Shown here: in pieces, positions 43,852 through 51,992 of the stretch
Layout: each line of letters starts with the position of its first letter
Numbering within the stretch: the first letter of the stretch is position 1
Source of the DNA: Myxococcales bacterium
GTDB lineage: Bacteria > Myxococcota_A > Polyangia > Polyangiales > Polyangiaceae
NCBI GenBank assembly: GCA_004193285.1
Contig: SECP01000043.1
Span: 19,888-83,887 of the forward strand
Length of the DNA: 64,000 bases
Direction of reading: 5' to 3'
Position numbers and translations under genes: made by a program
Notes under the pieces: generated by a model
The model's database searches: none
The model's input: the letters and a program-made list of their open reading frames with translations, nothing else
What the model was told of the DNA's origin: nothing

Positions 43852-45351
43852 TCAGTGCGCGTAGTCGGGAATCAACAGATCGTTCGACGGCGCGCCTAGC
43901 TTCGTCGACGGCTTCCGGGGCGGGGCTTTGGGGCGCGAGCTCGCGACGCGAGGGCTCGCCCCGCCCGGCGCAGCAAGAGCTGGCGATCCGGAGAGGTCTT
44001 GCCCGACGGAAGTGCTCGCGGCGGCTGGCGGAGACGGCGATGGTATCCACGAAGGCCTCGGCGCGGGTTGGGCGGACAGCGGAGCGCCGGAGGCGGGAAG
44101 CGCAGCGGCGACGGGATGCCCCGCGGCGAGCGAGCGATCGCGTGAAGGCCACGCCGCGAACGTCAGGAGCAGCAGGCATGCCGCGATCAAGAGCCCAACG
44201 CCCTTGCCGACGCGCGAAGGCGACGCGACGGCAGGCTCGGCTGCGTTCGACTGGCTAACCGCCCCGAGCGGTTCCTCCGGCGCTGGCTTGGACAGCGAGA
44301 TCGCCCTCAGGGAGGAGACGCTCGCAGAGCCGTTCGGCGTCGCCACGTGAGGAAGGCTCGGCGGCTCGCCCAAGTCCGCCTCGAGCTGAGCGCTGCGGAC
44401 GGCCGCTCGGCGTGCTAGCTGCCGCTCGGCGGCGACGCGGTTGACGAAGCTCGTCACTTCGGCGCGCGCTGCTTCACCAAAGCCCGCAGGCAGGGCGCGC
44501 TCGAGCGCCGCGCGCATGCTCTCAGCGCTTGGCCAGCGCTCCTCGCGCCGCCGGGCGAGAGCCTGGAGGACCACCCGTTCGAGCTCGGGCGGGTAACCCT
44601 CGCGAAGCTTCGAAGGCGGAACGATGGGCTCATCGCTCACGATGGTGCGGACGACCGCGGCCGCGGTCTGGCCGGTGAACGGGTGCTGCCCGGTGGTGAG
44701 CAGGTAAAGCAAGATGCCGCACGCGAACACGTCACAGCGGCGGTCGACGCTGTCGCCGAGGAGCTGCTCGGGCGACATGTATGAGAATTTGCCTTTTACC
44801 TCGCCCTGCTGCGTGGTCGAGAGCGCCTGCTGAGTGGCTTTTGCAATGCCGAAATCCAGCACCTTGGCGACCCCGTCGTAAGTCACGAGCACGTTGCTGG
44901 GCGACACGTCGCGGTGCACGACTCCCAGCAGCCCCGCTTCGTCACGGAGCTCGTGCGCCGCGTGAAGCCCCGCGAGGACTTGACCCACCAACTGAACGGC
45001 GATTGTCCACGGCATGCCGCCGAGCTCAGCAGCGCGTTCGCGAAAGTAACCGAGGGACTCCCCGTCCACCCATTCCATGACGAGGTAGAGCACGCCCTCG
45101 TGCTCGCCCAGCTCGATGGTCTGCACCACGTTGGGGTGCTGAATGAGTGACGCGATGCGCGCTTCTTCAGTGAGCATCCCCTCCAACCGCTCCGCGTTGT
45201 CGCGCGATGGGAGCAGCGTCTTGACCGCGACCATTTTGCTGAAGCCCCGAGCGCCTTGCAGACGACCCAGCCAAACTTGGCCCATGCCGCCCCGCGCGAC
45301 TGGCGTCAGCAGCCGGTATCGGCCGAGTGTTTTGCCTTTGAGGTCGTACAT
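43852..45351 (-). CDS. Hanks-type Ser/Thr protein kinase
   Basis: 499 residues. The catalytic domain (about 11-290) has GGMG in the P-loop (21-24), Lys44, HRDVSPSN (146-153, the myxobacterial variant of HRDLKPEN with the catalytic Asp retained), DFG (166-168) and MSPEQL. A regulatory tail follows, then one membrane helix (about 384-400, GVGLLIAACLLLLTFAAW) and a Pro/Ala/Ser-rich C-terminus predicted outside the cytoplasm. Paired palindromes lie about 110-135 bp upstream. Confidence 0.93.
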   Translation of the reverse strand: MYDLKGKTLGRYRLLTPVARGGMGQVWLGRLQGARGFSKMVAVKTLLPSRDNAERLEGMLTEEARIASLIQHPNVVQTIELGEHEGVLYLVMEWVDGESLGYFRERAAELGGMPWTIAVQLVGQVLAGLHAAHELRDEAGLLGVVHRDVSPSNVLVTYDGVAKVLDFGIAKATQQALSTTQQGEVKGKFSYMSPEQLLGDSVDRRCDVFACGILLYLLTTGQHPFTGQTAAAVVRTIVSDEPIVPPSKLREGYPPELERVVLQALARRREERWPSAESMRAALERALPAGFGEAARAEVTSFVNRVAAERQLARRAAVRSAQLEADLGEPPSLPHVATPNGSASVSSLRAISLSKPAPEEPLGAVSQSNAAEPAVASPSRVGKGVGLLIAACLLLLTFAAWPSRDRSLAAGHPVAAALPASGAPLSAQPAPRPSWIPSPSPPAAASTSVGQDLSGSPALAAPGGASPRVASSRPKAPPRKPSTKLGAPSNDLLIPDYAH

Positions 45352-45463
45352 CTCCCCTAGCGCCTCGGATCAACGTCCCTTCGCGCGCGGACTGAAGGCC
45401 TCCGTCGCCCCCTCGCCGCCGTGAGTGAGACCACGCGTCACCCGGCTTACATCCCCTTACTTC

Positions 45464-45485
45464 ACTCCCCGGGGAGTCGATATCG
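45464..45485. promoter_or_regulatory. Two adjacent perfect palindromes upstream of the kinase
   Basis: ACTCCCCGGGGAGT (14 bp) is followed directly by CGATATCG (8 bp), 113-134 bp upstream of the kinase ATG. Back-to-back dyads suggest a repressor or activator site. No matching regulator is adjacent. Confidence 0.4.
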
Positions 45486-45603
45486 ACTGAATAGAGCTGC
45501 AAAGCCCTCGGCGTGCGCGCAGCCCGCGAGAGCCGCCCAACGAGCCGTCGAAGCAGACGGCCGCACGTCGTTGTGGCCACCGCCGACATCGAAGCCACGT
45601 ATT

Positions 45604-47202
45604 CTAGCGATCGCCGGTCATGCCCGAGGGCAAAGACGCTCGCGAGCTCTCCGCCAAGTAGGGGAGTAGCGGCGCTGCGGGTCGGGCGCCGAGCCGGCGC
45701 AGCACGGAAGCGGCCGTGCGCGCGCCGCCGACAGCGGTCGCGAGCGCGCTCTGGCCGGGGAACACCGAATCACCCACCATCCAAAGGCCATCCAGCGCTT
45801 CCGTCGGCCCTGCACCGCGGTAATTGCCGAGCCCAACGCGGCGAGGGAGACCTCCGACCGTGCCAGTAGGTCGTCCCACGAAGCGGGCGAACGTGCGCGG
45901 TGACGCCGGCAGGACCTGCTCGATGCCGCGCGACCACTCGGGCGCGCGCTGTTCGAGCGTCTCGCGCATCTTTCGCTGGATGGCGGCGATGTAGCGGCCG
46001 GCCTCGGTCTTTGAGTCTCGCAACTCGGAGAGCCGCACATGCGTGGACATCGTGAGCGTGCGCAGCCCGGCGGGGGCGCGCTCCAGCTCCAACCCGCCGC
46101 TCAACGAGACGAAGACGTGATTGCCTTCGCGGAGCGGCTGCTCTTCCGAGCCGACGAGTTGTAGGTGGTGCGCCTCGGGCGAGCTCTCCTCGGGAGCGCG
46201 GGCGACGGCGTAGAGCATTGCTGCGCCCCAGGCGTTCTCCAGCTCCTCCGACCGGTCGCCGAGCACGGCCGTGAGCGCCGCCGCCTCGCGCGGGTCCACC
46301 AAGGCGTGGAGCGCGCTCGGAATCAGATTCGCGACGACGGCGCGCGCTCTGAGCTCGACCCCGCGCGTCGTGACGACCCAGGCGCCGTTGCGCTCGCGGC
46401 GTAACCCGGACACTCGCGACGGTAGGCGAGTGTGTACGCCCGCCGCGCGGGCCGCGTTGAGCAGCGCCCACGCCAACGAACCGACGCCGCCGCGCACGTG
46501 CGCGGTACCGCGGTAGTAGTAGTCGAGAGCGGCGAGCGCGAAGAGCGCCTCCGCCTCGGAGGCCGGGCACTGCACCGTGATTTGGCAGAGCGCGTCGACG
46601 TAGAGGCGAAGCGGCGCGAAGTCCGCGACGCCGTAGGTCGCCAGCACCTGCTCCAGCGAGCGCCCGACGAGGGGGAGGAGCCCCGCGTATCGAGCTAGCC
46701 GCGGCACGTGTCGTGCGATGCTACCGACGCTGAAGGGCGGGAGTAAGGTGGGGTCGTCGAACAGCGACCAGAGCACGTCCGCTACGGCGCGCTGCCGCTG
46801 GAAGAAGGCTCGAATGCCCTCCGCGGGGGCACCGCCCAGCGCGCAGAGCTGGTCCACGAGCCGCTGCCGGTCGCGCCCCACCACGAGCTCGAGCGACGGC
46901 GCGCGGACGTGCAGCAAAGGGTCGATCCAATCGATGACCGTCTGCGGCGAATAGCGCTCGAGCCAACGCCCGAAGAGCTGCCCGCGGGCGAGGCCGCTCA
47001 CGAGGGTAGCCCCAGCGTCGAACCGAAAGCCATCGCGTTCGAAGGTGCTGGCGCAGCCGCCCGGGTACTTCAACGCCTCGCACAAGCACACCTTCGCGCC
47101 GCCCTCCGCCAGCGACAGGGCGGCGCTCAGCCCTCCGAAGCCGGCGCCGATCACGAGGACGTCGAAGGGTTCGGCGTCGGGGCCGCTCAGCTCGCGGGTC
47201 AT
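45604..47202 (-). CDS. FAD-dependent oxidoreductase, CrtI/phytoene-desaturase family
   Basis: 532 residues from the ATG at 47202; the longer frame start at 47295 adds a basic leader unlike the family. The N-terminal dinucleotide fold is VLVIGAGFGGLSAALSLAEGG, then YPGGCASTFERDGFRFDAGATLVSG. The C-terminal signature is GLWMVGDSVFPGQSALATAVGGARTAASVL, as in carotenoid desaturases, isomerases and ketolases. Which carotenoid step it performs cannot be told from sequence, and no other carotenoid gene is nearby; retinol saturase-like activity is an alternative. Confidence 0.87.
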   Translation of the reverse strand: MTRELSGPDAEPFDVLVIGAGFGGLSAALSLAEGGAKVCLCEALKYPGGCASTFERDGFRFDAGATLVSGLARGQLFGRWLERYSPQTVIDWIDPLLHVRAPSLELVVGRDRQRLVDQLCALGGAPAEGIRAFFQRQRAVADVLWSLFDDPTLLPPFSVGSIARHVPRLARYAGLLPLVGRSLEQVLATYGVADFAPLRLYVDALCQITVQCPASEAEALFALAALDYYYRGTAHVRGGVGSLAWALLNAARAAGVHTRLPSRVSGLRRERNGAWVVTTRGVELRARAVVANLIPSALHALVDPREAAALTAVLGDRSEELENAWGAAMLYAVARAPEESSPEAHHLQLVGSEEQPLREGNHVFVSLSGGLELERAPAGLRTLTMSTHVRLSELRDSKTEAGRYIAAIQRKMRETLEQRAPEWSRGIEQVLPASPRTFARFVGRPTGTVGGLPRRVGLGNYRGAGPTEALDGLWMVGDSVFPGQSALATAVGGARTAASVLRRLGARPAAPLLPYLAESSRASLPSGMTGDR

Positions 47203-47349
47203 GCACGCTCCTACGGTGGGGGCCGGCAGACGTTTCCGCCGAACGGAACTTTGGCCAGATATCTCGCGCATCGTGGAGGGTTCGAGGGTAGCCAAACAAA
47301 AATCGCCCAGGGCGCGGATCCTTTGTCGCGCGGCGAGCCTCTCTGGTGC

Positions 47350-47574
47350 ATGACGCCGTGGAAATCTGTGTTTTTCTTGAAGAACGTCCCAACCTGGGAG
47401 CGCGTCCTACGCGTCGTGGCGGCGCTGGCCGCCACCGTCGCTGCGCTGCGGGTGCTCGCGCCGCCCTCGGCTTGGCTGGTCGCGAGCGCGGCGATTGGCT
47501 TCGCCCTGACGGGCTTGTTCGGGGTGTGCCCTGCGTGCGCGCTGGTCGGGCGACGCCTCCCGAAGCAGGGGTGA
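47350..47574 (+). CDS. Small membrane protein, DUF2892-like
   Basis: 74 residues with two hydrophobic segments (VVAALAATVAALRVLA and WLVASAAIGFALTGLFGVC) and the closing CPAC motif. This matches the short YgaP-type transmembrane DUF2892 family (start NVPTWERVLRVVAA is typical). It ends 3 bp before the sigma-factor ATG, so the two are probably cotranscribed. Its last codons are duplicated together with the sigma gene near the right end of the window. Confidence 0.75.
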   Translation: MTPWKSVFFLKNVPTWERVLRVVAALAATVAALRVLAPPSAWLVASAAIGFALTGLFGVCPACALVGRRLPKQG

Positions 47575-48148
47575 GCCATGCGCGAGCGGTTCGACCTCGC
47601 CCTGGTGGAAGCAGCGTGCTCGGGAGCTCCGAGCGCGCTGGAGCTCTTGCTCGTCCAGTGCCAACCCGAGCTCCGGCGCTACGCGCAGCGGAGCTGCGTC
47701 ATCAGCGACGTCGACGATGCCGTGCAGGAGGCGCTGCTCATCGCGTCCCGCTACTTGGGCTCGCTGCGTCACGCGCGCGCCTGGTCTCGCTGGATGTTTC
47801 GCATCGTGCGCCGCGAGTGTCATCGCCTGGCGCGAGTGGCGCTCCGCCGCGATCTCTGGGATGACGGAGCGGTCGAGGCGCTCGTGGCCTCGCGCAGCGA
47901 CGACGAGCTCCGCCTGGACCTCACGGCGGCGCTGGAATCCCTGCCGCAGCAGTACCGCGAGGTGCTCGTGCTCCGAGACTTCGAAGGCCTCACCGTCGGC
48001 GAGATGGCGGAGAGGCTGGTCGTCAGCACCGCCGCCGTCAAAGGCCGCCTGCACCGCGCTCGCGAGTTGACCCGCGAGTACCTGCTGAGCGCCGATGGGT
48101 CGAGTGCGTTGGCCTTGGGTCAGAGCTCGAACGGGTGACGTAGTCGTC
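47557..48148 (+). repeat. 592-bp duplication, copy 1 (source)
   Basis: Near-identical to 62590-63181. It includes the last five codons plus stop of the DUF2892 gene and the whole sigma gene. The presence of the intact DUF2892 gene here marks this as the original copy. Confidence 0.85.
47578..48138 (+). CDS. ECF-type RNA polymerase sigma factor, copy 1
   Basis: 186 residues. Region 2 is visible in SDVDDAVQEALLIASRYLGSLRHARAWSRWMFRIVRRECHR. Region 4 is visible in ALESLPQQYREVLVLRDFEGLTVGEMAERLVVSTAAVKGRLHRAREL. No anti-sigma gene is adjacent; the upstream DUF2892-like membrane protein is the only candidate partner. It differs from copy 2 at four residues (DDE to EDD around 111-114, AL to TW near the end). 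Confidence 0.93.
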   Translation: MRERFDLALVEAACSGAPSALELLLVQCQPELRRYAQRSCVISDVDDAVQEALLIASRYLGSLRHARAWSRWMFRIVRRECHRLARVALRRDLWDDGAVEALVASRSDDELRLDLTAALESLPQQYREVLVLRDFEGLTVGEMAERLVVSTAAVKGRLHRARELTREYLLSADGSSALALGQSSNG

Positions 48149-48184
48149 GTCGATGCCTGCGCGTCGCTCAGCAGCCCCGCCAGG

Positions 48185-50968
48185 TCAGGGCGAGAACACG
48201 GTCTCGGGGGAGCGAAGCGCTTCGGCTCGCAGCGGCGTGCTCGCGACGAAGGTCACGGGCACGTCGGCAAACTCGTACGGAAGCGGGCTCTGCGTGAGCT
48301 TCACCGAGACGCTTTCGGCGGCTGGTGTCGCGGTGGTGATTCCGGAGTCCGCGTTGAACGGCAAGCTGCCGTCCTTGGCGAACGTCTTGCCACTGAGGAA
48401 ACGGGTGAGCTCGCGGCCTTCGGCCTGGTCTTTCCAGTCGGCTAGCGCCGCGAACACCACGCCCGCGTCTTTGCTGAGGTAGGCGTCGAGCTGACCGAGC
48501 TGGACGCCGTAGGGAGCGTGGTGGCTCGCGGTCGAGAGGGCTGCCCCCTGCGCATCGAGCCGCACCAGGAAGGCAGCGTCGCTGGTTTCTCCCGCCAGCA
48601 CGTCATAAGACTCGATGCCGGCCACCAGGTAACCCGAGGTCGACACGCGGGTCACGAACAGCGGGTTCAGGAGGTTGGAGCTCCCGAACGTGAAGCCCGA
48701 GGAAGGCTTGGGGGCGCCACCGGCGGTGAGCACAAGCGTGTACGCGTAGTTGCCGTAGCTATTGCCGCTGTTCCCGGTGAGCAAAATGTCATCGTTGTCG
48801 GAGACGGCGAGAGCGCCGAAGTTGCACGCCCCGCCCCCTGGACTGAGCGCGTGGGCGAACTCAATGGCTCCGTCGTCGGCAACCGACATGGCGGTGCAGA
48901 GCATGTTGTCGTCGGCGCTCGCCCTGCTTTCCCCCCCGAGCAAGAGCGAGCCATCGGCACGGTACAGCGCCTGCCCGTTGGTGAAGAACTCTTGCTGCAC
49001 CTCCACCTCTTCCGTCGCCGCTCCGAACGACCGCGACCGCAAGACGGTTCCATCCGGATTCAGCTCGACCAGCACCATGCGATTGTCGAATGCGTTGAAC
49101 AGGTCGCGAACACCGTAGACTAGCGCGGCACGTCCGTCGGCCCGCACGGCGCCGCGCCGCAGGTTGGCCTCCTCGCCGTCGACCACCGGCACCCGAATCG
49201 AGAAAGCATCGTGCAATGCGTTGTCCGCCCCGAGACGCGCCACCGTGCCGTTCTCGAACAGGACCCATTTGACCAGATCGACGCGCTCCAGCACGTCGAC
49301 CACGACCAACGGCGCCTCGCGATTGTCCTCTTCCGGGATCGGGGCGAGGTAGCGAGTGGCGCTCAGCTGTCGACCATCGATACTGAGCCGGCGCAGAGTC
49401 GGGCTCGGCGCCGAAGGTGCCCACAGGTGGCCATCGACACCGGGAATCAAGCGGGTGCGGCCTTGCGTGGGTGCCCCGGAGTAAGCAAAGTGCAACCCGG
49501 GCTCATCGTAGCGGTTGGACCACTGCGAAAATGGCGGGTTTGCGAGCGTGTCGTCTTGAGGCGCACCGGGCGGCAACATGTCCGGCGGCGGGATGGTGCA
49601 TTTGCCTTCCCCCACCTGCTGCGATCCCAGCTCGAACGGGATCGATTCATCGACCAGAGTCTTGGCGAGGCCGAACTTGCTCGCAACCCACTCGACCTGC
49701 TCGCCGACTTCGGTGCTGTGCGAGAAGAACTCGCCGATGGCGCGCCACGGCAGGCGCACGACGAAACCGAAGTTGGCGTCCAGCGCCACGCTCGCCCGAT
49801 AGCAATCGGCAACGCGAGTCCGGTCGACGTCTAGGTCACTGCGGAAGGTCAGGCCGAAGGTGGGGCCGATCGCGCCGTAAGCCAGCATTTCCAAGGTCGG
49901 CCCGACCGAGGTGCTGACGTGACCGTCCAGATACGCCGTGACCTCGCTCACCTCGAAGGTGGGCATCGGCGAGGGCGCCGACGCGTCGAAGCCGGTCGAT
50001 GTCGAGGCCGTGACTTTGACGTCGAAGCCCGCGCGGGATTTGCCGGCCATGCGCGCGTAGCTGCCCGCGCGCCCTTTCATCTGCCCTTCGAATCCGACCC
50101 TCGGCAGGAAAACGAGCGGACCGATCTCGATCGGGTCGAGCTGTTGCTTCTCGCCGATGTCGAACTTGCCGGTGCCGTACGCCGCCGAGGCCGCGCCCGC
50201 GTGATCGAACTCGGCCGACACCAGCGCCTTCGCTTGAAACGTGGCTGACAGAACGGGCATGTCGAGATCCGGACAATCGCCGAAGACTCCGCCGGTAGCG
50301 GCTGCCAGCGCACACTCGAGGAACTCGTCGACGCCCGCCGTCACCGCCTCGGCAAAGCCCCAGTCGAAGTCGATATCGAGCGTGACGCCGAGCTCGCCGG
50401 CATAGCGATCGTCGATGTAGAGTTGATCTTCGAGCGTTTCCGGATCGTCGTCGCCGTTGAAGATGAACTTCTGGATTGGCGCCGTGCCTGAGACCGGGAA
50501 GCCGAACCCCTGGGGCGCGAGGCCGGGCGGCAGCTCGAACGGCACGTCCAACTTGCGCTCGACGTGCACCTTCAGCTTCTGAAACGCGAGCTGCAGCGGC
50601 GCCTGCTCGGTCTCGACCTCGACGAGGTCGCCAACCTGGGAGGTGCCAGTGACCACGCGCAAGAGGCCGCGCGGAGTGTTCTTGCTGACCCCGCCCAGCA
50701 GGACGTCGCCGCGAGAGAACTTCGAGCCGACAGATGCGTCGAAAGTCAGCGTCTGCGAGGTGTCTGCGCCTGGTTGAAGGGCCGCAAGGTCCGCGTCGGA
50801 GAGCTGCTTGGTGTTCGGTCCGAGCACGAAGTCGATGCGATCGTCTTGACCGACTTCTGTCGCGGCAGGCCCCGCGTCGCCGCCACCGCACCCCCCGAGG
50901 ACGAGGGACATGCCCACCAGCCCCGTCGAGATCGCCATCCGCAGCACGCGGGCCGACAAAAAGCTCAT
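48185..50968 (-). CDS. Large lipoprotein, unknown
   Basis: 927 residues. Lipobox LGGC after LVGMSLVLGG. The first half is beta-rich (FPVSGTAPIQKFIFNGDDDPETLEDQLYIDDRYAGELGVTLDIDFDWGF and LEMLAYGAIGPTFGLTF), with a helical hairpin near VTAGVDEFLECALAAATGGVFGDC. The second half looks like a beta-propeller (repeats ending SDNDDILLTGNSG, GYLVAGIES, VRLDAQG). No catalytic motif. It is divergent from the LuxR regulator with 71 bp between, and could be its target. Convergent with the sigma factor. Confidence 0.65.
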   Translation of the reverse strand: MSFLSARVLRMAISTGLVGMSLVLGGCGGGDAGPAATEVGQDDRIDFVLGPNTKQLSDADLAALQPGADTSQTLTFDASVGSKFSRGDVLLGGVSKNTPRGLLRVVTGTSQVGDLVEVETEQAPLQLAFQKLKVHVERKLDVPFELPPGLAPQGFGFPVSGTAPIQKFIFNGDDDPETLEDQLYIDDRYAGELGVTLDIDFDWGFAEAVTAGVDEFLECALAAATGGVFGDCPDLDMPVLSATFQAKALVSAEFDHAGAASAAYGTGKFDIGEKQQLDPIEIGPLVFLPRVGFEGQMKGRAGSYARMAGKSRAGFDVKVTASTSTGFDASAPSPMPTFEVSEVTAYLDGHVSTSVGPTLEMLAYGAIGPTFGLTFRSDLDVDRTRVADCYRASVALDANFGFVVRLPWRAIGEFFSHSTEVGEQVEWVASKFGLAKTLVDESIPFELGSQQVGEGKCTIPPPDMLPPGAPQDDTLANPPFSQWSNRYDEPGLHFAYSGAPTQGRTRLIPGVDGHLWAPSAPSPTLRRLSIDGRQLSATRYLAPIPEEDNREAPLVVVDVLERVDLVKWVLFENGTVARLGADNALHDAFSIRVPVVDGEEANLRRGAVRADGRAALVYGVRDLFNAFDNRMVLVELNPDGTVLRSRSFGAATEEVEVQQEFFTNGQALYRADGSLLLGGESRASADDNMLCTAMSVADDGAIEFAHALSPGGGACNFGALAVSDNDDILLTGNSGNSYGNYAYTLVLTAGGAPKPSSGFTFGSSNLLNPLFVTRVSTSGYLVAGIESYDVLAGETSDAAFLVRLDAQGAALSTASHHAPYGVQLGQLDAYLSKDAGVVFAALADWKDQAEGRELTRFLSGKTFAKDGSLPFNADSGITTATPAAESVSVKLTQSPLPYEFADVPVTFVASTPLRAEALRSPETVFSP

Positions 50969-51039
50969 CTTTCCACGATGTCACGCCACCCTCCCGGCGG
51001 CATCATCCACTTGGATGAGGCTCTGCTAGCATCGCTCGG

Positions 51040-51786
51040 GTGAGTCAGGCCGACGACACCACCCTGCTCGACGCGGTCGCTCTGTTTTACGACGCGGCGT
51101 TGAGCCCCGAGCACTGGGACGACGCCCTCAGGCGGCTCGCTCAGCTGTGCGGCGCCGAAGCAGCGGGACTCCGCATGCAAGGCGAAGAAGTAACTCAGCG
51201 CTGGGTGGGTCTCGAGCCCCAGTTCAACCGGGCGTACGTCGAGCACTACTGGCGCGACGACCCTTGGGCCGCACCCGCGAGCGCGGTCCCGGTGGGCACC
51301 GTCGCCTACGGCGAAATGATCGTGCCGCGTCGCACGCTCGAGCGGACGTCGTTCTACAACGAGCTCAGCAAGCCCTACGGGCTCGATGACCTGGTAGGTG
51401 GTGTGGTATCGCGCAGCGACCGCAGCCTGATCACCCTCGGCATCATGGGCCGAACGAACGTTCGTTTCGGGGCGGCGCAGCAACGCATCGTGGAGCGACT
51501 GCTCCCGCACCTCAGCCGCGCGCTCTCGATCGGTGAACGCCTGCTGAACGCGCAATCCCGCGATCTCCGCCCGAACCTCGAAGAGCGCCTACGCCGCAGC
51601 TACGGCCTCACCCGCGCCGAGGCAAGGGTCGCGATGCTCATCGGGCAAGGCCTCGTCCCCAAAGAAGCTGCCGCCGCCCTCGGCACCAGCTGGAACACCG
51701 TGCGCACCCAGCTCTGCCGCGTATTCGCCAAGACCGGCACGACGCGACAGCTGGAGCTCGCGCGCTTGCTCGAGCGCCAAGCATAG
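51040..51786 (+). CDS. LuxR-type transcriptional regulator
   Basis: 248 residues from a GTG. The C-terminal helix-turn-helix (about 190-245) reads LTRAEARVAMLIGQGLVPKEAAAALGTSWNTVRTQLCRVFAKTGTTRQLELARLL. The N-terminal half is an uncharacterised sensory region (HYWRDDPWAAPASAVPVG), not an acyl-homoserine-lactone or receiver domain. It is divergent from the large lipoprotein gene across a 71-bp intergenic region. Confidence 0.9.
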   Translation: MSQADDTTLLDAVALFYDAALSPEHWDDALRRLAQLCGAEAAGLRMQGEEVTQRWVGLEPQFNRAYVEHYWRDDPWAAPASAVPVGTVAYGEMIVPRRTLERTSFYNELSKPYGLDDLVGGVVSRSDRSLITLGIMGRTNVRFGAAQQRIVERLLPHLSRALSIGERLLNAQSRDLRPNLEERLRRSYGLTRAEARVAMLIGQGLVPKEAAAALGTSWNTVRTQLCRVFAKTGTTRQLELARLLERQA

Positions 51787-51992
51787 CTCCGTGCCGAACC
51801 CGAATGCCGCTCATGCGGCGACATCCGGTGCCGAGTTCCGCACGGGGACCGTGAAGCCAGAAGGGATGGCTTGAAATGCTAGACGATGGGCACCTTCTTG
51901 GTCCCGCGGTGAGGTGCACCTGCGCCGGCAATCGATCACCCGGCGCAAGAGCGCAGGCCGCACTGCGCGCATGCGCCGGTAGCTGCGAGCAC

